DNA of 64,000 bases, from positions 49,765,691 to 49,829,690 of the forward strand of contig NC_063045.1 of NCBI RefSeq assembly GCF_018812025.1. The letters are read 5' to 3'. The notes below the pieces were generated by a model, which did not search any database, was not told where the DNA came from, and saw only the letters and a program-made list of their open reading frames with translations. This document shows positions 12,966-57,007 of the stretch, one piece after another. The first letter of the stretch is position 1. Every line of letters begins with the position of its first letter. The translations under genes and the position numbers were made by a program. Source of the stretch: Megalobrama amblycephala. Taxonomy: Eukaryota > Chordata > Actinopteri > Cypriniformes > Xenocyprididae.

Positions 12966-13419
12966 TGCATGTTTTTATTATTAAAAAAGCTAGCCTAGAG
13001 TCATCCCAGGCGGTCTGTGTCGTTTGAGCTTGCCTTTTTCCAGACTGACACTGAATATATAGAAATCCCTCTGCAGTTTCAGTATTACTGCATTAAATGG
13101 GTTGATAAAATGAGCGGTGACTCACCATATTGAAAACTTGACAACTTGGAGGTATTAACTGAACTGAAGTTTATGGAGAGAAATGTTCTGCGGTGGGTTC
13201 ATCAGAGACTTATAAAGAAATAAAAGGATCCCCTTGGCTAAGTTAGGCTGAAAAGAGATTTATTGCTATATCTAAAGCAAATACCACTGAGAACTAAGGA
13301 AGTTTTTCACACTGGTTAATCATTGACAGTTTTAACCCATTTAAATGCATGCTTGATTATGACCAGAGCTTTATAACAACGCTGAAAAATCAAGATTCTG
13401 ATGTAAAATACACCTCCAG

Positions 13420-13640
13420 ATTTGACCCCCGGTTCTCATCTGCCAATTTCTCCCCTCTCGCCGGTTCTGCATGGCTGCTAACATGCTAATTGCTTTGTCA
13501 CAGTTATGTTTTGACAGGAAGATACGCTAATGTAGCACACTAATTAATGGGTCTCTAAATACAGCCAGATTTAGACAAGAAATGCAAATGTGAAATAGGG
13601 TCTGATGCAGATGAAATTGTTTGTGCCGAGCGAGACGGTT
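13420..13640. other. Conserved-looking non-coding block
   Basis: Repeat-free block with GCTAATTGC, CACTAATTAATGGG and the octamer ATGCAAAT (13582-13589). Candidate enhancer by composition only. Confidence 0.3.
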
Positions 13641-14597
13641 GGGGCGAATTTCGACAACGCTCCTGGGAGCTCCAGGTGCCCAACTGCAGCTTTACAAAAT
13701 ACCACTGTGAATCCTGAAAGTTTGTGTGTGTTTGTTGTGCCTCAGAGGGGCTAGTTATCTACCGCTTGCAGCCCGGTTCCTCTCGACCTCCCTCGGGCTG
13801 AGTGGCCCAGCGTAATTGAGTGCCACCTGAAAGGTTGTTCTGAAAGGTGGGTTATCTGCCCGCTCTAATCCCACAGGAGGACGGCACAGGGGGAGGAAGG
13901 GGACAAGCCTCTGAGGGCTGGAGTCCCTTTCTGCCAGCCATAAGGCAGTATGGGAAAAGCCAATTATGGACACAACTTTGAAAATATTAATGACTTGTGG
14001 TACCTAGAGATGGTGTAACTCATTATATTTGTTTGCATGTCTACTGTTCTATAAATTACCCAATAGACACATGAGTAAAAGTAAAGATGCTCAAGGTTAA
14101 CATAACACTTGGAAAAGTACAAGTACAATTTTTAAAGCAAAGGATTTTGCTTGTGCATTTGAAGTATGAAAGAGTGGCATAAATAATGGAATTAAATAAT
14201 TTGAGCTTTCTTGTGAACACTTTTAAATGATTCCATAAAAAGATTCAATCAGTTTGAGAGTCAGAAATTATTATCTGCATCCCACTTATACAATTAGTGA
14301 TATATATTATGAGCTATATGATCTACAATCCCACAAGCATTGCGAATGACATAATGAAAAAACAACAATTTTAACAACAATGGTGCAAAGAAAAACTCAG
14401 GATTGATAATTATCATTTAATTTATTATGTTTATTGCATTATATTAATGCATATACAAATGTATAAGAAGTTATATGAATAATGAATTTGAGTAAATTGA
14501 TTTTTCTATAAAGAAAATGTATGGGATGTATGTATTTTTACCTTTTTTATATATATTAAAAATGAAATATGTATTATTATCCATTTTGTGATTAGTA

Positions 14598-14650
14598 ATA
14601 ATAATAATAATAATAATAGTGATTATTATTATTATTATTATTATTATTAA
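14598..14650. repeat. (TAA)n / (TTA)n mirrored trinucleotide repeats
   Basis: An ATA array followed after 7 bp by an ATT array; together a palindrome. Confidence 0.9.
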
Positions 14651-15179
14651 GAAAAAGAAGAATAGAATAGTATAGAAGAGAATATTTTACTTATAAAACA
14701 TAAAAATCTATAATAACTGTACAGTCAAAAAATAATAATTGAAAAACTTCAGTTTGTAAAAAACAAAAAAAAATGTGCATATTTCACCCAAAATGAAAAT
14801 TACTGTGAAAAAAAAATCAAGTTTACAGAGTTTTAGTGTCAGTACTACATTAATTTACTATATATAATGTTGAATATAATGTATAATAATGCAGTGGGAG
14901 AATATATGTGGGTCCTGAAAATACCAAATGTCTTATGTTACCAGCAAAAAGTGGCCTACATTATTTTAAATATATCTAGTCAGTGACAGAGTGCAAACAT
15001 ATTCATCTAAAATAAATCTGTATTTCAACGTTAGAATCATTAATATTTTTATTCTGGTGTCACCATTGTCCTGCGTGCATTGGGTTACCAGCACCAAGTT
15101 CAAGCCTGTTCATTTCCACCCTCAATGTAATACCAAATTTAGCATTTTAATCAAGAGTAGCCTACATTTTTTGTAATCC

Positions 15180-15282
15180 TTTTATTATATGTCTTGGAGT
15201 ATCACAATAATATCGTATTGTGAGTTCAGTATCATGATATGTATCAAATCGTGACATAAGGGTATCGTTACACCCCTAATTT
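15180..15282. repeat. hAT-like element end
   Basis: On the minus strand it starts TAGGGGTGTAACGATACCC, typical of fish hAT repeats, followed by 'ATGATACTGAACTCACAA'. Partner end not found. Confidence 0.45.
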
Positions 15283-15691
15283 ATATATATCCCTAATTAA
15301 TATACATATATTTTCTAAGTGGAGTATTTCAGAAATCTGTTTTGTGACTATACACCATTGCAGACAGTTAGTCATCATCATGTTGCAGTGGTCAGCTGCA
15401 ACAGGAGCAGATCGTCTCCGTTCTGTTGGCCGGAGCCCAGCGAGTGTTTGTTTTCTGGTGTGGCCACGACATGCCCTTCAGACTGTGTGCATCAGATTGC
15501 ACTGTATCCTCGTGCTGTTTGAAGGGAGACGTGTGCGGCACATTAACTTCCAGACAAGCTCAAGGACAAGAAACTGGCTCAACAGAGAATGCTGAGAGTT
15601 CACTTTTCTCTTTGTATGTGTGTACACTTGCACTGCTTGACTGCTAAATTTCCTGTGTTTAATATACTTTGTTCGTCTCGTTCTCTTGCAG

Positions 15692-48614
<32,923 letters not shown>

Positions 48615-49425
48615 CCCGTGTCAATACAATTTCAAACTATGACTGACTCTTAGTGTACAAGCCGCAGGCTGACTTCCGCTTGCTTTCGTTTAGCGCACCC
48701 GACAAACGAGACGAAAACGTGTGCTTTTTTTTGCCAAAAGGATCCTAACGGAGTGTTGCGTTTGTAACGACGGCATCCTATGAAAAAAAAAAAAAAAAGC
48801 CTTGTGTTTACAGTGACGTGGCTTATCTGCAGCACTCAGGTCATCGTCATTACAGCTCGGGATGTTCGGGAAGAGAGGAACTGAAATTGGATTTTTCATA
48901 TTTGGAGGTGTCCAGCCACATTTTAGGGTGGGATTGCTACATCCTTCAAAGCAGTGATGTTTGTATTTCTCTCGAATTGGCTGGACGGAAATGAGAGCAG
49001 CTCTGAACGCTTCTGTTTGTGTTGCCAGTGTCTGCGGGCTGTTCATGCCTTTCCTGCCACCGCTGCTGCCGCACACACACATATACACACATCCAGTCGC
49101 TCGTTCCTGGCCTCTTGGGTATCATGAATTTCACAGTAATGGCTCTCGGTGTGACCATGTCTCCTTTATCTCATTAATTCGCCGTGAACATGACAAACCA
49201 GATCAGATCGTTTGAGGCAGAAAGAGACGAATTTCGAATATCAGGTTCACAGTTCTCTTTCTGTCCGCTTTTTTTTTTTTTTTTTTAGCTTTTTATCAAC
49301 TCTTAACGGACGCCTTCAAGATCTGAGTGAATTCCAGCGTTAGCAAGCAAGGGCTAATATGGTGGTTTCATTTTCTGTAAATAGAAGGGCCTGTCAACTC
49401 GTGAATAAAACAAACCCGAATGTCT
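48615..49425 (+). other. cblb: cblb 3' untranslated region (minimum extent)
   Basis: Unique, repeat-poor sequence follows the stop codon and reaches a canonical polyadenylation signal at 49404-49409. The 3' end could lie further downstream, up to about 50.1 kb, where only variant hexamers (TATAAA near 50079) are seen. The boundary is inferred. Confidence 0.6.
49404..49409 (+). promoter_or_regulatory. cblb candidate poly(A) signal AATAAA
   Basis: Canonical AATAAA about 790 nt after the cblb stop codon and the first plus-strand match in the unique 3' sequence. Inferred from sequence only. Confidence 0.55.
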
Positions 49426-50164
49426 GCATCCCTTTGGAATGCATCAGTCCCTTATTTATTTTCGATTCAGTGCAGGAGGGAGCCACCTAAACCTTTACCC
49501 TTCCCTTCTTTCGGTGCCCACTTGCACTGACGCCATATGCAAAAAAAAAAAAAAAAAACAAGAACTGGACGTGCAGAAAACAAACCAAAAACACGCATTT
49601 TAATGGCGTCAAATTGAATTTGACATAATAGTGATGCTCACAAACTAAAGATTTAAAGCGACACTCCAGCGACGACTTCATTCAAGGCCTTTTGGGAATT
49701 CTGGGAATGGAAGCTGGACCGCTTCGACTCCTTTTCCCACTGGCTGTGTCATTCCTCCCCATCAGGTTTTCTCTTGAACTTGAAACTTCATTTTTGCACT
49801 GGTCTCGCTCTCCATCTTACACTTGAAAGTCTGAGAACTGAGTGGACCCTCTAGCGGAAGAGGACGTGGCCTTCGACAGGTCTGCAGGGGAACGGTTTCT
49901 GTTCATTTCCCCTCTTCTTTTTATGAGAGATGTGTTTGTTGGAAAATGCCTTGTGGATCATTTAAAAAGCAGTGATGTGTGCAATTAATTTATACTTTGT
50001 TAAAAGTTTTCTCTGAGATTATTTTCATCTTTCAGTAATGTATGTAACCCGTGATCTGTTCTTGTGGAAAAAATGTTTTATAAAAGCCAGTATTAACATC
50101 TGCTGCATGTGATTTTTTTTTTTTTTTTTTAAATCATTGTGCATGGAAAAAGAAATCCAGATAT
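49426..50164. other. Strip between convergent cblb and alcam 3' ends
   Basis: No gene and no mobile element is visible. The DNA is unique apart from short A and T runs near 49540 and 50113. It may be an extended cblb 3'UTR or a true intergenic gap of about 0.7 kb. Confidence 0.5.
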
Positions 50165-51656
50165 TTTCTTCAAAATGTACACTTTATTGTCAACAAAAGT
50201 ACAAAAACAAAAGTCAGTATTTACAATACTTTATGGCCTTCTTTTGCGGTTACCCTCTTTGGTTTCACTGCTGACCTGATGGTTCAAAATATGCTAAACA
50301 TGAACATTCAAAACACTCCTTTGTGGAGATGAAACAAAACAGGCGAAAGCCGAGTTTCTTCTAAGTATACGTGACAAAGTGAGATTACAGTTTAAATAAT
50401 AAGGGTCTCTTTAGTGACTAAGCAGAAGCACAGCTAACCTTGCATTTCTCACACTTTATAAATAGCCAAACACAAGACATTCAAACATATTTACAGCCTC
50501 TTTAAACCATGTGAACGGAACAATGCTTCAAACCATCGCTAAAGACTACAGTGTCGGACATCAACCTGACAAACATCGAAAATGATGTGTGAAAACAAAA
50601 AAGATGCAGTTTTTGTAGTCTGAGGGAAGTGCAAAACAAAGGCTATACAATGAGGTTTCACATTAATATACTGACTGAAGTTTGCCTTCCGATACTGACT
50701 CTTTCTGTTAAGGCAATATAAAGGGGCTATTCTTTTATATTTACTTCCTACCAAAAAAAATAAAGTCTCTGCATGCAAGGTCGCTACCACCCAGTCTGAT
50801 ACCGAGAGCGGATGTTTGCTCGTTTATTTATACTATATGCGAGTCACGTCAATGTCACTACGTTAAACTCTAGCGGGCCGTGTCCAAAACCCTACAACTA
50901 TGACATCATGCAATGCAACCTGAAGGCCACTGGGTGTAGCAGGATATTTCCCTACGCTATGCTAATTTTCTAAACCCGTTTTCACTACTCAGCCACTTCA
51001 AACTAGAGGAAATAACATGAATGTCACGGGGCAGTGTCATAAAGAGGTACCAATAAATAAAACATGAGCGAACAGATGTGTAACAGCAGTGAATTCATCG
51101 TTCTTCCAGCATCCGACCGCGATCTTAGGAGTTTTTGATGAGGGACTGTGCAATTTCAATATGTAGTCTCACAATCCTTATTTTTTTCAATAATCCCAAC
51201 GTTAAGCAGAGCGAACGTACTCCCCTGACTTATTTACACAGACCTAAAAAGTGTACAGCGAATTTACATGTTTTTTTTTTTTTTACTATAGGGGGAACAA
51301 AACAGCTGTGCCCACCACATCAGCAATGCGCATGAAACGAGAACATTCACTGGGAACACAAAAAGAAAAATCCAGAATCGATCAAAAGTAAATGCAGTCC
51401 TCAGTGCAGACTAAATATACAACACAAGTGGTTTCTCTTTTACACTCTTGGATCGTGGTGGGGAAATTTCATTTCTTTTTTCTTTTAGGAAACTGTTCTT
51501 TTGGAGTAGGAAATATTCTGGAAACATTCTGCGATGCGTGACGCAAACGAGCAGCCTGAAGGAGGCGTCGCTGTCCAATCAGATGTCTGGAATTAGATGA
51601 TTGAAGTGTGTAGTACTGCACATTCAGTGTGACAAGGCCTCTTTCCTGGTTCATAC
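50165..51656 (-). other. alcam: alcam terminal 3'UTR exon (predicted)
   Basis: On the minus strand a pyrimidine-rich tract with tgtcatgtcag at 51657-51667 forms an acceptor. The following 1.5 kb is unique and free of mobile elements, unlike the flanking intron, and ends at a canonical AATAAA (minus strand, 50183-50188). This fits a terminal UTR exon spliced from the donor at 56884. No coding is seen in it. Confidence 0.55.
50183..50188 (-). promoter_or_regulatory. alcam candidate poly(A) signal AATAAA
   Basis: TTTATT on the plus strand reads AATAAA on the alcam strand, at the end of a unique-sequence block. Another AATAAA on the same strand near 56570 could serve if the UTR intron is retained. 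Confidence 0.5.
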
Positions 51657-51724
51657 CTGACATGACACACAAAAACAATACATGTGATTTGAAAGATGAG
51701 AAGAAAAGACTAGCCTGATATTAA

Positions 51725-52716
51725 AGGGATAGTTCACCCAAAAAGGAAAATTGTCATTAATTACTCACCCTCATGTTGTTCCAAATCTGTAAGACTTTCG
51801 TTCATCTTCAGAACAGAAATGAAGATATTTTTACTGAAATCTGAGAGCTTTCTGTCCCTCCATAGACAGCTACACAACTGACACTTTGACACTTCAAAAA
51901 GTTCATACAGACATCATAAAATTAATACATATGAATTAAGCGAGTTTGTCCACTTTGACGTGGGAAAGTGCTTAGAGCCACGTCAGGGTCTGAGCAGACG
52001 TACGCACTTTTCCTGGTCTCAAATCAAAAGCCTGATTTTTACTGCAGGTTTTGGGAAATCTAAACCTGACAGCAATATAGTGTCGGCCCATTTCCGGCCC
52101 ACATCTGGTCTGCATGTAATCCACATGTATCAGATGTGGACCGGATCTGGGCCACACTATGTTGCTGTCTGGGAAGCTATTCTTGCAGCTCGCTAAGGAT
52201 TTGGACGATGACTGGTGATCTTTTATATCTAAATGACATTAATTAGGTGCCGTTTAAAACGTGGAGAAACCAAGATTTCACATCCGAAAGAGAGGTGTAC
52301 GCTCGTTTTCTGTGTGTACGTTCATTCTATGAATCTTACGCACATCTGAAAAATGATCGTAAGATCAAATTTAGAATGGTTTCTGCACAACATTTTATAA
52401 ATGAGGCCCCTGATGTGTGAGCTGATGATTGTTTATATGTGAATAAAAGCCTAAATTCAAATTGTTCATCATATAAAGTGATTGTGTCTCTTCAGAAAAT
52501 TTGGACTAAACCACTCAATTCCTATGTGGATTAGTTTTCCAATCTCTTATGAACTTTTCGAAGCATCGCATAGCTATCTATGGAGGAGCAGAAAGCTCTC
52601 AAGTTTTATCAAAAAGATCTTCATTTGTGTTCTGAAGATGAATGAAAGTCTTACAGGTTTGGAACAGCATGAGGGTGAGTAATTAATGACAGAATTTTCA
52701 TTTTTGAGTGAACTAT
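51725..52716. mobile_element. Angel-like MITE with nested insertion
   Basis: Left AGGGATAGTTCACCCAAAAA and right TTTTTGAGTGAACTAT, flanked by TTAA at 51721-51724 and 52717-52720. The two arms (to about 51935 and from about 52540) are complementary; the middle 0.6 kb is foreign. Confidence 0.8.
52063..52173. mobile_element. Small palindrome 'GACAGCAATATAGTGT' inside the Angel copy
   Basis: Left CTGACAGCAATATAGTGT and right ACACTATGTTGCTGTCTG are complementary, as are the inner 'CCGGCCCACATCT' and 'AGATGTGGACCGG'. Non-coding. Confidence 0.7.
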
Positions 52717-53156
52717 TTAAAATATTGAGTTGGCATACTCAATATTGCACTTATTTCAAAGCCAAATACAAGGTTCTGCTGCAATATACTATTATTTACA
52801 TCACATTGTAAGAATAGTGGTCTGAAATCTCACTGATGAAAATATGTGCAATTCAAATGAAAGACATGCACAACCATCTATGAAAGAAAACATCTGTCAT
52901 GACTAACACAAATTTTAACACCTTTTACCTCAGTGGAAAAAATAACATCACCTAAGCCTCCATGGTGTGACAAATGAAAGATTCCTCACATTAAGCCACC
53001 AAAATGAGAAAATGAGTTTCAAATCAGTCACAATGTTCCTTACCTATCTGTGAGAAGCGGAAACTGACTCAACTTGTATATGATACTCAGAGTGACAATA
53101 ATCTGCAATGTTTTTGACTAATAATAAAAGTAAAAAAAACTATAGTGAATAAACTG

Positions 53157-53158
<2 letters not shown>

Positions 53159-53239
<81 letters not shown>
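53159..53239. repeat. (TA)n(CA)n microsatellite
   Basis: About 27 TA units followed by 13 CA units, immediately before a foldback-family copy. Confidence 0.97.
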
Positions 53240-54120
53240 GAACAGTTCTGTCTGGTTCTCGAATCTGATTGGCTGATAGCCATGCGATATTTCAGTGATA
53301 ACAGCACTCCTACCTTTTCACCGTTTGTATCACTCCGCTAGAAGTGACCGTCATAGCGGACGAGCAAATCCAATGTAATTTTTGCAAATACTACATTTGT
53401 TGTACCACGAACTGTAGTTTTAAGAGTTTTTTAGACCTGAAATATGTGACTCATATTTAATAATAGCGCCTATTTTACAATTTGTTTAGACGTTTTCGGA
53501 GATGCGAGATCCAGGGCATCAGCGGCCGTTCAGTGCTTGTGTACTTATAGTGGTTAAACAAGAGACATAATTCAATTTTAGTACATAAAACGGGCAACCT
53601 TTTGTCTTATTAATCTATTATTTGTTCCAGAGCAAGTCGAATTGTGCTATTTTAAATATGATAATAATTAACTTACATCCTTTATATAGCATAGCATATT
53701 GACTACAACTAGACGGGAAATATCAGACGAAGAGCTGTTCTCCGCTCTTCAAATGCATAAAACATTTCCCTTTATAGACAGTGTTTTTTGAGTAAAGAAA
53801 ACGCTTTACAATTTTTTTTTTTTTTCAAACATCAGATCTTTATTTACCTTTGCATTGCACAGACGAGATGAAGCGGCTCAACGTTCCTTCGTTACTAGTT
53901 CTAAAGTGACGTTTTAGAATTAGTAACGGAGGCTTGGTCCAACTGTCAATTTGAGATTTGAATCCGTGGCGGAAGGAAGTAGTAGTGCTGCACAAAAGAG
54001 GTTTTTAGAGACACCCCGTTGTTGTTATTTATTTACACACTCGTGCCATCGAACTGTTGTATAAACGCAATATCACACGAGTAGCCGTGCGATATGGCTG
54101 TATATCAGCACGCTGTGATT
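53240..54120. mobile_element. Second foldback-family copy
   Basis: Shares AATCTGATTGGCTGA, GCGGACGAGCAAATCC, TAGTTTTAAGAGTTTTTTAG and CATCAGCGGCCGTTCAGT with the 42.7-kb element, but it is longer. Its right part (GTTACTAGTTCTAAAGTGAC) recurs near 63464. Confidence 0.7.
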
Positions 54121-54149
54121 ACCTATATAATATATATAAAAGACTTAAG

Positions 54150-54330
54150 ATACAAAAGCCATCTGAAATTTTCTTCTAAAATGAGCATTTTTATCAAGCT
54201 TTTATATTTATGTTCAGTTATTTCACTTTAATGGCAATGAAAAGGACCTATTGATTGCCATTAAAGTGAAATTACTGAACCTGAATGAGTTTGATAAAAA
54301 TGCTCATTTTAGAAGAAAACTTCAGATGTC
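54150..54330. repeat. Long hairpin (inverted repeat)
   Basis: Arms of about 75 bp: TTCTTCTAAAATGAGCATTT on the left and AAATGCTCATTTTAGAAGAA on the right, closed by the loop 'GAAAAGGACCTATTG'. Confidence 0.85.
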
Positions 54331-54345
54331 TATATATATGGTTAT

Positions 54346-56551
54346 TAGGGCTGTGACGGTAGGCATGACAACCGCGCCACCGCGGTCGTGGAGTGTCACC
54401 GGCGGTAGTGTGACGTCATATATAATATATATTTATATATCTCAGAGATCGCGTTAACTGAAAATTTTCCGTCTTTAATGGAATTTGTGTAGCAGTGACG
54501 GAAAAAATCCGTCCGTCATTTTGACAGATTATGTAGTTTATATGTAAGATTGTTGTAATTCCCACTCATGTCCAGTAGGTGGTGAGTGCGCACCAGTGTG
54601 GCAGCAGAGCGCGAGTTCAGTCTCCAGATTAAAATGAAAACGATGCGCTTGGTTACACCAAGCGGCAACCTCCCCCTTTCTCTCGTGAAGCCAACACGGA
54701 AGTAACTTAAACTGCGATTCATCGACTGGCCGCTAGGGACAGGCTCCAAAAGGGAGCAGAATCTCATAGAGTCCCATGTTAAATTGGCCAAGTTTATAGC
54801 AGAAAAAAACATGTTTACAAGTTGGTTCAAATTGTGGTTTTGGTCTATACTGCTATTTTTGCCCTTCATGACAACTCTGAGGGGGGTGAATTTTTTTTAT
54901 AACTCATCCGTTTAAATTATATTAAGCCTTAAAGTTCTGCATAATTAAGGGCGTGGTCACTTGAGTGACAGGTAGATTGCGCTGCTGTCTGTGAGCCGTC
55001 ATGTTACCTCAGCTGCCGCTGAATTTGGCATCTCAGCCGTATTTGTGTTCGATTATTTTATACAATTATAAAATATGGCTTGCTGCATAATATTCGAGAC
55101 TGATGTGTGTCTGTGTAGATGTGCATGCATGGGGAAGAGACACAGAACACACGTTGTTGGATCGTGGCATTGGCTGAAAGTTTTGATTGTGAGATTTACT
55201 ACAATGACAATGGCGGGAGGATATCAAAATCCGACAGCACTGCTTGGATATTATAACTAAAACTGCTGCACTATTTTGAAAAAAAATATACTTTGGACAC
55301 GGGCTCATTTGTTTGTTAGATACGATCGTATACAGTTTTACAACATAAACGCTGCTCAGATTGCATCCTTTCTTGAAGAACAATGACAGAGAGCAGATCA
55401 TTCAGAAGAAATGTGACATGTTTTTTTGTTTTGCAATGGACACTCATATTTTACCCAAGTGCCACGGATTGGATTCATCTCGCGATCTCTATTTCATTAT
55501 AAAGGTATGAAGTCCCATTTGATTTTCCATGTTGTTATTTGCACACCCAACACTACTGGTGTTGGAGCATCTATATCTTAAAAAACACCGTAGATTGACA
55601 GTAAACCTTTAGAACGTTCTGATGATAAAACTTATCTTCATTAATATTTTAGATCGTATCTAAGATAGATAGATAGCTCCTTTGCTGCTAACATGGTCAC
55701 GTCGAGCTAGGCGGGCGTGGTTTCAGCAACCAGTCATATCAGCTCAAACCACCTCCCCGCCTCTTTGCCCATTTTCAGTTATCCGGGAGTGACGTGCGGT
55801 GACGCGCAGCTAAGATGGCCGCGGCCTCATTTTCGCTTCAAAACTGCTGTTCAGAACTCTATGGGTGACGTCACGGACGCTACGTCCATATTTTTTTACA
55901 GTCTATGGGTTACACACAGACGAGCACCCAGTTTAAGTAAATTGTATAATGATAAAGTTACTTATGCATGCTTAACGTTACTTAATTAAGTTTTTCTATT
56001 TTTCTTGCTGACTATAAGTTTATGGTCAACGAATGGCTTTTCTGAGGTATAATGTTAGGAGACATTGTTGGCAACACTGACTGAACTGACGTGATACAGA
56101 TTTCGGTAAGCTACTGTATCTTTCAACATATTTTTTTATTTTCATTCATGTTTATTTTGTTCTCTACAGTAGTAAAGAGGAAAGGATGATCGCATTCACG
56201 CACAATCCATGACAAGAGTTCAAGATGAAAACTGAAAGTGACACAGCTTGTCTTTGATCAACTTTCTTTTCATAGTATAAATAAATGCAATCCTATGCCT
56301 ATTTGCTTATCCTGTAAGTTCGTGAATAAAATGTCTTATCATTAAAATATAAAAATTAAAATGACGGGTAATATTGATTATGATGGATTTTTTTTTACGA
56401 TCCTGTCCATCAAAATGACGGCGAAACGCAAGTCTAACACAATATTATATATATATATATATATATCCCTTCGGACTCCACCACCGCAACACCGGCGGTT
56501 GTTGGTGATTTACCACTGCGGTAGTAAAAATTTGCCACCGTCACAGCCCTA
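54346..56551. mobile_element. hAT-like non-autonomous element, 2.2 kb
   Basis: Perfect 15-bp inverted ends TAGGGCTGTGACGGT / ACCGTCACAGCCCTA. Flanking octamers ATGGTTAT (54338-54345) and ATGGTCAT (56553-56560) match at 7 of 8 with a 1-bp offset, like an aged hAT target duplication. The interior contains an 'ACTCTATGGGTGACGTCAC' repeat part and no transposase. Confidence 0.75.
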
Positions 56552-56883
56552 AATGGTCATTAATATTTATTGCCAGTGAATTACATGTGTGTGCATATGT
56601 ATATTGCACATCTTTACTGAAAATAAATATTACTGGCCATGACAGTTTTTTGTTTTTTCAAAAATAAATACATTTTAGTAATACATATACACTATTTAAT
56701 TGAAAATGTATTACATTTTATAACTAGATTTTTTATGTATTCATTTCAAATATCATGCAAGTCTCATGGCCAGTAAAAAATATTAGTGCCAGTTTTCTTA
56801 ATTCACCCACCATTGGCAGGTGTGAGTTTTACACCCGGCTCTGAGCTTTGAAATGTCCAAAATGCAAGAGAAAAAATCCTCAC

Positions 56884-57007
56884 CTTTTTCATTCCTTTTG
56901 ACGCCTCTCTGCTCTTTTAGACATCTGCTTTATGATTGTTCTCCTCCAGTTTCTTACTCTCCTCTGAAGTGCCTGTCTCCTTCTCTCCGGTCTTCCAACT
57001 GCCTTGT
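56884..57007 (-). CDS. alcam: alcam exon: cytoplasmic tail and stop, then short UTR
   Basis: Exon between ttctgttag and a good donor AAAAAG|gtgagg. It encodes [29 protein letters not shown] and stop TAA at 56919-56917. About 33 nt of UTR follow before the donor. ENNHK-x-x-stop is the conserved ALCAM C-terminus. The use of the UTR donor is inferred. Confidence 0.9.

Larger units (their letters stand above)
51657..56883. other. Predicted alcam 3'UTR intron, filled with mobile elements
   Basis: Angel-like copy with a nested palindrome (51725-52716), (TA)n(CA)n tract, foldback-family copy (about 53240-54120), hairpin (about 54150-54330) and a 2.2-kb hAT-like element (54346-56551). Little unique DNA remains. 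No gene seen. Confidence 0.65.

Noticed and set aside
51469..51678. 69-codon minus-strand open frame at the alcam UTR acceptor
   Set aside because: It crosses the predicted acceptor, lacks conservation features, and lies downstream of the alcam stop codon.
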